This document shows positions 11,488 through 23,300 of a stretch of 64,000 bases of DNA, piece after piece. A program made the translations under genes and the position numbers. Origin of the DNA: Ascidia mentula (lineage: Eukaryota > Chordata > Ascidiacea > Phlebobranchia > Ascidiidae). The stretch covers positions 3,366,001 to 3,430,000 of the forward strand of contig OX387201.1 in NCBI GenBank assembly GCA_947561715.1. The letters are read 5' to 3'. Position 1 is the stretch's first letter, and each line of letters starts with the position of its first letter. The notes under the pieces were generated by a model. The model did no database searches. It saw only the letters and a list, made by a program, of their open reading frames with translations, and had not been told where the DNA came from.

Positions 11488-14400
11488 TCACTCAGATGAA
11501 GATGAAGTAGACGGCTGTGCACTCTGTGTAGAAGATGAAGTAGACGGCTGTGCACTCTGTGTAGAAGATGACGAAGCCGCCGCTGCTGCTTGGTGCTGAG
11601 CAATCGCAACAAGTTCCCTCTGGTGGGCGATGGGTCCCCGAATACCGTGGTCAAGATTGACAGAATAACGGATAAAAATTTCGGCTTGCTTTTTGGTAAA
11701 ATTGAGCTGTTTCAAGCAGTTTTCGAATGAGTTTGCGTCTGCGTCCATTTTTGTCATATCCTGGTTATTCGCCGAATTGAATTCGGGAATTACATTTTTG
11801 CTGCAGTATAAGTATATATGTATATAGGCTTATAGGTAACACCACAAATTTTTGTTTTGGGACAACGCTTTGTTTTTTAGCGAAGGCATGCACTTCTTCA
11901 ACTTACCTGTAAATGTCTGTTAGAAGCTTATCATCGCCTATTTTCATTCCTTCTCGGTTGTCATTCGCTTTGTCGTCGGAGTCCTGAATTACTTGTATGA
12001 TGTAACTCATCTTGTAAGGCCACTGTTCAGTAAGAATGGTCCACATGACCAGGTTGTTGGCTAGATTGTTATCACGCATATCCCCCACATCGTTGTTTGT
12101 TCCTGAAGTTCGAAATAATGTTGTAAGCTTGTGTTCAAGACGAACTTATGTGCAGCGGGATAAATGTTTAAAACGAAATACAACATATTATCCCCTTTTT
12201 AGTCATTTACCTTCGCTATTTTTTTGGTTTCTAAGCCTTTTCATGTAGTTATTCTTGAATATCTGAAACGCAAAACCACATATTCAGCAACTAAATAATT
12301 CTCTAATTGTTAAATGCCCTAAACAAACATCGCTCCAAAATAAAGGGATGTTCGCCTCCAGCTTCTACCATTTTGTAGTGTTGGTTAATGATCGTGGCCG
12401 ACAGAGTTACGATGTTGAAAATCCTTTTGATCGTGCGTGGATTTTCCTCTAACATTTTAGGAATTGAAGTGTTGTTAATGAAACATTGTCTGTAAAAGTA
12501 AAAATGCGTCCTCTTGAAACTGTAAATCGGGGGTCGGCAACCCACAGTCCGCATGTGGTGCAAAATAAGAAGAGATAATCTTTACGAAATATTGAAACAA
12601 TCCTAATAAATGCCTCAAATTCGTATGGTTCAACAACATCACAAACTGTCAAGGAAACACGTTTAAACATACAAAGGCTTGTCGAGACTTAGGAGTTTGC
12701 TCGCATCTACGAAATATCACCAATCACTGACGAAAGTTGTTGTAAAAATGACCGCAAACGGAAAATCACAGAATTATGGTAAAACATTGCTGTAAATACA
12801 ATGTAAAGACAGGCTAGATTCATAAATCTCCCTTTACACAGAAAAGTTGTGAAACAAACACTAAGAAATGATATATGGTACCTGCAAAAGGAAAGAAAGG
12901 TTTTTCCAGTTTCCTCTAAGGGCTCAACGTGCGGTTGTGATGCCAACATCTCTGCACTTGTGCCAGGGACTGCAAATTCAACAAAATGACGTAGGCCAAT
13001 AAATCTTGCGATATGGTAATGCCGTCGGCGCATAAGCAAGGACCAGACTTCCTGATTGCTTTTTAGTGGATCAGACCAGTTCTAAATGTGCCGAAACCTC
13101 TCGATGTCTTTAATGGGTAATAGGTTGTATAATAGCATGTTTGGGTAATATTGGTTTATGAGTGTTGTTGTAAGGACAATATGACGTTGGGTGAACGCCA
13201 CAAGACAAAAAAACAGCAAAGCACAGCCATGAGCTGTCGTTAGTATTATGACCAAAAGACGACATCTACCTCTTAACATTTGAAACGATTCGTACTGGTG
13301 GAAGCCTTTCTTTCAACGCCTTTCTTTTCTGCTTCCCACTGAACATTTTTGCTGTTTTGTTCTCATTTGTTTTTTTGCACAGGGAATGTCCAAACTATAG
13401 TTAGTTTGCTATTTTATGGAACCCTATATATTTTGTCTGCAGTCTCTGCCCCGATTAGCATAATAACGCCAAATGTATCACAAAACCAAACAAAATTAGT
13501 TAATTAATCATACCACTGTCCACATATTGCAAATAGTAAATTGCAGGATATAACCAATTAACGCCCGGCCCACTGTGCCGGAAAAATTTTTTATCTTGAC
13601 GTTCGAGCCTAACAAACAGGTAAACAGAAGTATTTTTAAACTTCTGCACGCGACGCGTTTGAATAGATTCGGCGTAGGAACCAACTATTATTCATAGGAC
13701 GACAGTTTGAGAAACACCAACTCACCGCTCGAGATTGCTTTTTCTGAAGTTTCTGAGTTAACATTCGATTTAGCTGCTTGTTTGCGAAGGGGTGGCGGCG
13801 TGGAAACGCATTCGTTCCTTGATTTGTCGGCCTGGTTGATAAGAAATTTAATGTATCGCTCTTTGTCCTTGACCTGCAAAAGATATTTGTTAACCAAGTT
13901 TTCAATTTAATGTTTCACAACTATTTACTATTGTGATATATACATCAAGTATATTTAAGTAACTTTCGTAGTTTGTTTCGAAATAAGTATTTTAGTTACT
14001 GTCCTCGCATCGAAACTAGGGTGAAACTTTTTCCAACGGAAAAACATTTTTTAATCGAACGAATTTCCTCTCTTTTACACAGCAACGCAGAAATAAAGCG
14101 AAAAACCAAACACCAATAACCACTGTTGGAAGGCAGAGGGGCAGGTTGATTATCGTCCGCAAGAGCCGGTGGGCGCTGACTCTGGCTTGTTCCTGCCCGA
14201 TGCTGGAGGCGTGTTCAATGCTCTCAATCGCCAACCGTGAGTTGATGGAAATCAAACACACGAACGGTGAGTAACGATCGCTTAGCAAAATACTTAAAGC
14301 GTCCAAAACAGACTTTACCTAAACCATAAATGATTCGCGTTTTTGACGCATTGTCATAATCATAAGATGATGGTTATTTTTTTGGCACGAAATGCTACGA

Positions 14401-17400
14401 TTTTAGATAATTGTATACACTAATAAACAGTAGTTTTTGTGACGCATTTACACATTTCGAAAACATATATGAGAATATAACTGTTGGTTTTGTACCTGTG
14501 GAAGGGTTATTTTGTCCAGGTCGTCAATTACAGTTACAATCTTATATTGCTTTCTATGTGAAAGCTCAGCACATTGCACAAGTTGGGTAATATGGGTGAT
14601 CTGAAATACAGTACTAATTATAGCAAACAAATCCCCAGTTAAACGATATTCCTGGCAAGATGACGTAATCAAGTCATTAAATTCAACCAAGATTTACGCC
14701 TATTCGCAGTATCGTAGTTAACATATTCTGCAAAATATAAATTAAAATAAAACAAAACTGGCTAAAAAGCGTCAAAAACCTTTGAGCTGGTCACTGGATT
14801 TGGTCCAGAACATCGAACCGTTGAGCACCCAACTAAAGTCACAAACCACAGGAGAGCTCACTAATCTTAATGGCCATTTAATTCTACAAGCGTGAAAAAA
14901 CAGGAAGCTACAAACCTGCAGTCAAGAAGTCTCGGTGGGGCAAAAATGTCGCAAACGTCCACAAAAACCAAACTTTGCGCATCGATTTCCTAATATACTT
15001 TCTTTCCAATACTTAACATGTAAACATCCCTACCTCGTGTTTGATTTGATTCATGACCCCAAGCTGAGGTAGCAGAGTCCCTTTTGTTCCCTTTAGAACA
15101 GACATAATGCGCGAATTTTGGGAATTGACCATTGCGTAGATGAACCGAATGACGGCGAACACACATGCCATCACAAAAGGAAGCCAGGCCACAACTTGTA
15201 TGGCTCCTGGAATAGCTGCAGTCATCTGATGGTTAAGATACCAATAATGTGCAAAAGGAAAAGTACTAAGTGTCGACGTTCAGGCTAAGATTAACACGCT
15301 TACCACTTGTGCGTATATCATCATTGGTATGGGAAGGAACAGAAGAAAGAGCAGAAAAACCAGCCAAACAACTATTGGGATGTTGCACGCAGTTTTGGAA
15401 TAGTTTGACAACAGAAAGTTGATGTTGGTTAACGTCAAACCTTTCTTGGTAGCCTCAATCGGCAAGGAATCTTCCGTCGTTACAGAAATTGCCAATTTTT
15501 TAAGGTGATTAAAAGAGACGCTAGCCTGCAATGAATTGGCATAGGTAACGACCCACCAGTTTTTCGAGTCTTTTTCCGGTATTTCATCATTTTTTTTCCC
15601 CAATTGTTGTACGCAACCATACTCTGCACCACGCCCAAGTCCTTAAGAATGTCCCCGGCTGTTTTTTCGCTATCTCCCAATCTGGCACAGAATATACGCC
15701 GTTTACTTGAAGAAGTTTGGTTTTGAACTGTGACGATTTGGAGCATTCTGGTAAGTCTGGTTGTTATTTTTCCGAACTCAGCTTCCACGGCCTCAACAAG
15801 AGCGGTGGCAATCCCGGCCCATAGGTTGTCGGTTCCGGCACATGCCCATGCGTTGAATTTAACGAAAATGTATCTAAACAAACGAGTAAAGTTTTAACAT
15901 AAGCTTAAAAAATTAAGTTTTGGTAAAATAATCGGGGCAAATACATTTTATTTGAAGCAGTCGCATTGATTGTGAACAAAAAAGAGCAAATTAAAGAACA
16001 AGGAAACAAAAGTAATGGAACAATATCTTATGATAAACGATATTGTCTTTAGCGTAGGCGCGAATAAATTTTAACGTAATCGTCAAGAAATCTGAATGGT
16101 AACGATAGCGTCCAACGACTGGGCGATAAAAATTCAAAGGTCTCTAACAAACCACTATTTAATCGCGTAGGGGGCATATGACGACCAACGGAACAATCGC
16201 GAATCGATTGAACCTGATAAACATTCGGTCTTAATATTCTACGAACCTTTGTTCCACATGGTTGTCTTTGTCAGAAGGATCGCTGTAACTAACCAAGTCG
16301 CAATCGGCCTGATCGGCTCGCAAAGTGGCCGTGTCCACTCCTCTCACAGGCATTCTGGCAAGAGCACACATTATCAACAACCTGACGTTCGAAAGTTTGG
16401 GCAATGCAGGAAAGTAGTCGTTGAAATAAACGATGACGAACACAGAGACGGCAAGGACTACTGACAGCGAGAGCATGACGATGGAGAGGTATCGTCTAAC
16501 CGGGGAAGCTGCTGATGTAGGACTAACCATGTGGTTACTGACGTTGAGATTACTGCTGCAAAGTGCGGGTATGTATCAGAAGTGTAAAATATGATTGTGT
16601 ACCTTCATTGTTTGACAAAATATGCTGAGTGTTTCAATACAAACAATCGAGGTTGGTTAATTTTCGAATTTAAATCCAACGTTGTTAATTTGCATCCACA
16701 AATTAGGGTTGTTACTTTTTGTTGCCAATTGTGAAGCTAGCACCTGTTTACCGCAGACGAGTGGTTGGAGTGATTTTGAAGTGTCGAGAATGCTGCGAAT
16801 ATTTGAGGAATGAGCAAAATGATACCGGCAGCAAGCAGAATGAAAAAAATCACAATGATGGCAATTGTTCGACTTTTTCTTCTACAACATTTGTGTCCTG
16901 GATGTTTGGTGTTGTCGACTTTAAACTGAGCTTGCTTGCGGCGAAGAATATCTGCCCAATATTTAACCTCATAAATTCTTTTTACCTATGACGTGCCTGC
17001 GGTTACAATTTAAAATTTTTGGAAACATCTGACTATAATTGCAGTAAAAATTTTTATAGGAAAATTATTGCGTTGTTTTGTCTAGATCTTATAGTCCAAG
17101 ACATTTATGTTTGCATTATTCGTCGCGATAACAATGTTTAGAACAATATGTTTGCAAGGTTTCCCAGAGTGTACTACATACAAGAATTTATTAAACTTGC
17201 CGTATCAGTCTATATGTGATAAATTCTTTCTCTGATTGGCACTCTTTTGCAAAAGACTGACTTTTGTATTGTAAACAGTACACAAGGTTTCGCGATTTTC
17301 CCTCGCTTCGTCAGGTGTAAATGAACACAATGCGATACAAAAAACAAGCGCAAGGCGGTCGAAGAAAAAAGGCACTGTAAACGATAAGCTGCCGTTAGTT

Positions 17401-19056
17401 GGCGTCGTCGTGTTGCTGCATCGTTCCTGCGGCATCGTCGTGTTGATAATGGCTCAGGAATCCCCAATCTCTGTTGAGCCACAGGGCGAACTCTGCGGAA
17501 GAGAATGAATGGCCACAAGAACGATGTCCGACATAACAACACTGAAAAGCCAGTGGGGGCACACTTCAACGAGCCTAAGCATAGCGTCGACGACATGCGG
17601 GTAATGGTCTTGCAAAAAGTTAAAGGGAAATCAAGATCAGCAAGGGAGACGGCCGAGCAACACCACATTAACCGCTTCAACGCCATCAAAGATGGGCTCA
17701 ACAGAGATTGGGGATTCCTGAGCCATTATCAACACGACGATGCCGCAGGAACGATGCAGCAACACGACGACGCCAACTAACGGCAGCTTATCGTTTACAG
17801 TGCCTTTTTTCTTCGACCGCCTTGCGCTTGTTTTTTGTATCGCATTGTGTTCATTTACACCTGACGAAGCGAGGGAAAATCGCGAAACCTTGTGTACTGT
17901 TTACAATACAAAAGTCAGTCTTTTGCAAAAGGGTTCCAATCTGAGAAAGAATTTATATACAAGAAATAGAGGGAATTTTTTTCCGAAATGATTTTCTACA
18001 TGTTGAACAAAGGAATCTCTTTGCCCAAATGAGCATCTCCTTAATCGACCCCCACAAAAGCAATAAGACTTACTGCAAATATGTTTGATGACGAAAGTTT
18101 TTCCACTCCCCCATCCTCCGAAAACCCCAATCGTTATTGGACTCGAAACTTTAGCGATTGTCTCAGCCAGAGCTTCAGCGTATACTGTGCGACCCAAATA
18201 ATCAACCTCGTCGTCGATATCTTTGATGATTCGCTCTGCATTGCAACAAAATAACCCTGTTTTATATGGGCAGAGGTTAGATACGTTTGATTAAGTAGGC
18301 CATGGTACTTTGTGGAAATTTAGCCACTGAAAGCCGGTCGGCTGCTTTTGTCAGAAAATCGTCTCCTGTTTGGGTAGTTTTATTCAATCTTAGGTTGTAA
18401 TATGTTGACAATGTAAAGTTGAAATAAACGAATGTTTTTCGTATGGAAGTAATGTTTAAAAGCTATCATTATCCTTTATTGTTAATTAACCGAACATTTC
18501 GTTGCTTGAAATGGAAAATCTGATGCCGGCACAAACAATCACTCCGTACACAATGCATAAAGGGTGGACAAGAATCCAAAATCTGTAAATTAATGTTATT
18601 CGATACGAATCGAAAATGCCGATTTATAAAGTAAAGACATCTACGTGCACAAGTTCCATTTGCACGGAAGTCAAGGGACACATGTAACAAACGAGGACCG
18701 TGCGATCCGTCTACTAATTCCTATTACAAGTGCTTGTTGGTGCACTGTTTTGATGAGAGACTGACTGTTAAACAACAACAGCCTTTAACAGATATATAGA
18801 CTGACTGTTCAAGACTGTTGTTGTTTAACAGTCAGTCTCTCATCAAAATAATGCATCAGCAAGTACCAGACATTGACACGGCGCATTAGGGAAATTGAAC
18901 TGTTTTTCATTGTACAGAATGATTAATTGCACCTCGTTTCCCTTCACTAGTTTCAACTGTTTTTGTTTCTCACTTGTTCACATAAAAGCTATATACCAAG
19001 GCATCACCTTTAACATCAACGATTTTTGTCATTTCCAAGTCTTCTGGCGTTGCCAT
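11488..19056 (-). CDS. KAP-family P-loop NTPase with four membrane segments, left copy (frameshifted)
   Basis: Exons in order: 19056-19008, 18235-18074, 16951-16744, 16555-16247, 15873-15304, 15225-15034, 14600-14496, 14318-14124, 13873-13726, about 13305-13270, 13047-12882, 12489-12369, 12262-12211, 12102-11907, 11800-11488. The second exon holds the Walker A loop GGWGSGKT. The next two each carry a membrane helix, and the fifth starts with FNAWACAGTDNLWAG, a KAP-type motif. Two more helices follow around the end of the fifth and the sixth exons. Walker B is VTVIDDLDK, and then come the SINSR and INLPLCLP segments and the NPRTIKRIFN motif typical of KAP proteins such as Kidins220. The C-terminus is a SAM-like helical stretch plus a Ser-rich tail. 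All phases agree except the fifth exon: its 570 nt are one short, with an A8 run at about 15592-15599 where the paralogue stays open. So this copy is a recent pseudogene or carries a homopolymer sequencing error. The acceptor of the tenth exon is weak. Likely a membrane-bound NTPase; substrate unknown. Confidence 0.8.
17219..17955 (+). mobile_element. Penelope-like element fragment with inverted arms
   Basis: Two arms of about 260 bp (17219-17480 and 17695-17955) are inverted copies of each other around a 214-bp centre. The centre plus right arm encode, on the plus strand, a peptide with EKPVGAHFNEPKHSVDDM and then NRFNAIKDGLNRDWG. These motifs are typical of the C-terminal GIY-YIG endonuclease end of Penelope-like and related retroelements. 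No reverse transcriptase part is present, so this is a 5'-truncated copy fused head-to-head with its own inverted tail. It lies in the intron between the second and third exons of the left KAP gene; the matching intron of the right copy is only about 270 bp and lacks it, so it inserted after the duplication. Confidence 0.72.
18733..18863. repeat. Perfect 33-bp inverted repeat, hairpin
   Basis: 18748-18780 (tttt gatgagagactgac...) is exactly reverse-complementary to 18816-18848, with a 35-base loop. Imperfect pairing extends outward to about 18733 and 18863. It lies in the first intron of the left KAP gene. It could be a small foldback transposon or the template of a transcribed hairpin; nothing in the sequence decides which. 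Confidence 0.85.
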
Positions 19057-20330
19057 TTCCAATTGTTTGGTGTACAAGAAACAACTTTACCTCCGAAAAT
19101 CAATTTATAAATACCTTAAAAAGTTTGTTGTAACTTAGCATCCTCTTAACAATATGGTTTAGTTATAGACACAAATTTGGCGAATATATTGCTTTTCGCA
19201 TATTTAATATCACGTCTCGCAAATTTATTTTGTTTTCCAAATACGTTGATTCAAACAAGCGAACATGTTTTATCTAAATCACCGAAAAGGCATTCCAACA
19301 GCTGCACTTGTATAACCACGTGTTGTTGGTGTGGAGTGATAGTTTAAAATACCAAATGCTAGTTACACTGCCGTCTTGCAGTTAAACTACATATAAGTTT
19401 CACTGTCTTTTTAACATTAATTTGCCATTGAAACGCAAAATATTTTGACTAAAGGGCTACAGGTGAAAATGGGCACTGAACGACGGATATAGGAATCACT
19501 ATCTTGCAAGCCAATCGAAGGTTAACTGAGAATCTAGCTGCAAAAACTCAACAAAGCTACAAAAACCATAAGCTGTTGTCCTCGGGCGGAACCAACCTTT
19601 GTGTATCGACGTCTGCTTGGTATACTTCCTTCAGCTTTCTGCCTATATCGGAAAAAGCGTAACGCGTCGCAGCCCAAGCCAATTCGATGGAGGGTTCTGC
19701 AAACCTAATGGTGGTGAGTTTGGATATTTTGGGGGCGAAACAGCTACTTTTTTAATCAGATAATCGAAAAAGTTATGTTAGGAAAATGGTATCAGTTTTG
19801 TGCTGGACAAGGATATAAAATTCATTTTTTGCCTCAATCATTCCGCTAAACTCCGACACAACAATTAAATTGAACCGCCAATTGGTTTGAGTTTTTATAG
19901 GCGAACCTCGATTTATATCTCAATTACACTTCGACATGCATTTCGTCATGTTTATTTTTATGAACACGAGGAAGGCAATACAGAGGATACATGCAATAGG
20001 AAAAGGATGACGGTTGCAACAAGAAAATCGTTTCTGCACACTTGATTAGCATCTGCTGTTCAGTACCTAGATGTGTATTTTCAACAGATCGTACCACCAC
20101 AAAGTAAAAGAATTTGATCCTGGCTAGCTTACCAACTAGTTCAGCACAATAGTCACCTGCTGCACTGACGAGACTTAATGGGTCGAAATAGTGTCTGCAC
20201 AACTGTTTGCAGCACATTGGTGGTCTTTGTTGTGCGCATATTTAAAGCGACATATTTCCAATAAAAGCACAGAGACAATTTTAAGTTGATGAATAAAAAC
20301 TGTGTCCAGAGTTGAAATTATTGTCCTACA
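19057..20330 (-). other. Inter-gene region with exon-like segments upstream of the left KAP gene
   Basis: Two minus-strand segments look coding. One is at 20217-20133 (…FDPLSLVSAAGDYCAELV, then a gtaagc donor in phase 1). The other is at 19696-19597 (acceptor tttgcag, EPSIELAWAATRY…KLKEVYQADVDTQ, then a weak gt donor in phase 2). Phase 2 fits an acceptor just upstream of the ATG at 19056, in frame with it. They may therefore be 5' exons giving the left KAP protein a longer N-terminus, or exons of a separate small gene. A related but diverged stretch lies upstream of the right copy at 28159-28353. Confidence 0.35.
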
Positions 20331-23300
20331 TTATCCAGATGCTGACGGCGTAGATAAAGTAGACGGCTGTGAACTCTGTGTAGAAGATGTCGCTGCCGCT
20401 ACTGCTGCTTGGTGCTTAGCAATCGCAACAAGTTCCCTCTGGTGGGCGATGGGCACCCGAATACCGTGGTCAAGATTAACAGAATACCGACTGAAAAGTT
20501 TTGCTTGGCTTTTGTGAAAATTGAGTTGTTTCAAGCAGTTTTCGAACAAATTTGCGTCTGCGTCCATGTTTGTCATGGCCTGATTCTTTGCCAAATCGAA
20601 TTCGGGAATCATGATATCCCTGCATTACAAAAATATCAATATTCTTTCGAAGTTGTAATACAAGTTGTTTCGCAGTGATTGAATGAACGTAGGTCGGTAG
20701 GTTTGCCAAGAACAACTAAGAAGCGCAGTCCCAACTTACGTCTAGATATTCATTTAGAGTGTAGAGAAATTTTTCAGAGCCTGTCGTTTCGAAACACGGC
20801 TTTAATTTATGTAGATGCCATTTTCTGTTGTATTTTACGTGTCTTGTTGTTTAAAATCACCTGTAGATACTCATTAGAGGCATATCATCGGCAATTTTCT
20901 TCCCGACCAGGTCAACGTCCACCTTATCGTCGGAGTCTTGAATTACTTGTATGATGTAACTCATCTTGTAAGGCCACTGTTCTGTAAGAATGGTCCAGAT
21001 GACGAGGTCGTTGGCTACTTTGGCATCACGAATATCAACCACATCTTCGTTTGTCGCTAAAATGCAAAGTCCAAGAATTTAGTGAGTGCGGAAAACGGAA
21101 AAATGGTAGCGCAACAGACGAAATATTGATTTTAGTAAAAAGAGGAAAAAAAGCAACGCGTGCCAGTCAAGTCGTTTTCAACGATATGTTCGTATTCCAC
21201 AATGAATAAAAACAGAAACTTTTATTTTCTTCCCATCGTAAAATCACAAAGCTGGAGAAACGATTGTTTTTGCTCTAGCAAGGAAACCAATTCTAGAACT
21301 AGTGGATTTCGATTAAAAAGCAATGTTTTAGTAATTTACCTTCGCTTGTTGAACCATCTTTTTGACTCAGCTTCTTTATGTAGATCTCTTTGCAAACCTG
21401 ATTTTTTTGCAATTAAAAATCAACATATTTAACACTGAACCAAACCCTGAACTCTGAAATCCGATGCTGTAGTATTGGATTTAACATGGTCTGTGATACG
21501 CACGATTTAAATTCGTTGCCAGCTTCTACATACCATTTTGTGGTATCGATTCATAATCGTTGCCGTCAAAGTCACGATGTTGAAAATCCTCTTGATCATT
21601 CGGGGATTCCCCTCCAAGCTCTCTTGGATCAAATCGTTTTTGAAGAAGAACTTCCTGTGAAAGCAATACGTCATTACTGGAACTGCAAAAAAACGCAGAA
21701 TACGATATGATCAATTCAACGACGGCACAATTTAAACATCATAACGTTGTTTGGTGTAAGCTGTGAGGGAAGGCTATAGTAAGGGCATAGTAAACCTGCA
21801 GAGAAACAGAAATTCTTTGTCCTTTAAATGGGACGGATGTCCAGCTTCTTCCTTCAACGGTGTAAGTTGCGATTCCAGGTCGCGTCTTGGCAATTTTTTC
21901 TCGGTTTTTTCGAACTTTATTACTTTTTCTACATCAACAACGTGAATTTTACGAAATATTAGCATTTTCATCAAAAGTTCAAACAAGCAATCATAGCAGA
22001 CAGCTCTGTAAATGTTGATTACGAAGAAAAATATTTCGCTTGATAACATAGGTTATATGCAGATGTTTGTATGATTCGTTAATGTTAAGGTCGTCTTTAA
22101 AGTAAGCGCTGGCCAAAACAAGGCTCACTGCTTATGTGAATCGCAGATCAATTAGAATGGCGTCGGAAGATTATTAAATTCAAGTTGATATTTCGACTCT
22201 GCGTGTTCGGTAATTGTCTTCTTGATTTAATTCCCTTAAACGACAATGCCATGTTGAGGCCCATGTCATCTGAATTATGTGACACAAACCAAAAGAAAAC
22301 CAGCAGCGCACATCCATGAGGTGTTGCTAGTGGCAAAACTAATAGACGAGTTTTATACCTCTTGAAATAGTAATCGGCTCGTATTGTGATGGAGCAGAGC
22401 TGGTGTGAGGTTTTCTTTCAACGTCTGTAGTTTGTGCTCGTTCCCCTAAAGCTCCATAATGATGTTTATTCACATAGGTTTCCTGATGAGGCCCCGTCAT
22501 GAACATCACTGGCACTAAAACAATTACAAAACGTAACTCATGGTATATCGTCGGAAAAACAGTTCAATGTAAATCTTGCTTCGGTGGCGCTATTGCAAAA
22601 AAACATAATAATTTGTTGTACTTCTTGCTCTTGTTCAGGTACATACATAAATTTCAGTTCCCATTTGGGAACAAACTTATTCCCATTGAGTTATCGTATA
22701 AAGAAAAGTAAACAAGTAAATGTAAATTATAAAACTTCAGTCAAGTTTTTCGACTCAATGCAATCAGATTGTGGAGACTCACTGTTGGGGAATGCCTTTT
22801 CCAAGGTTGGAAAGTTGAAACTCGGATCGATTGCGTGTTTGTGAAGGGGTGGCGGCAGGTTAGGTTTGGAAATGAGTTCGTTCCTCGATTTATCAGCCTG
22901 GTCGATAAGACCTCCAATGTATCGTTTTTTTTCCTTGACCTTTGAAAGATATTTGTTTAATTGAGTTTCATTTTGCCACGTTTTGAGCACCCAATCTGCT
23001 CAAATCTGTATTTAAAGTAAATTTGAATGATACGACTTGTTGTGTAATAAATATTGTAAACATCGCCAACTGCAGTGCTATAACATCAGCTGTTCATGAC
23101 TGTAAAGCACATGGATTGAAGAGGGCATAAGAACTTTGTAGTATACATGCTTTGAATGCATTATAGCAACGACCGCATGTAGCTTCAAAAGTGATATTTG
23201 GTCATTGCAATGTTCGAACAAATCTCAAGAAAATTAGGGTTAAACTTTTTTGCCGCCAAAAAACACGTCACAGAAACGAATTGCCATTTTTTCCCACGAC

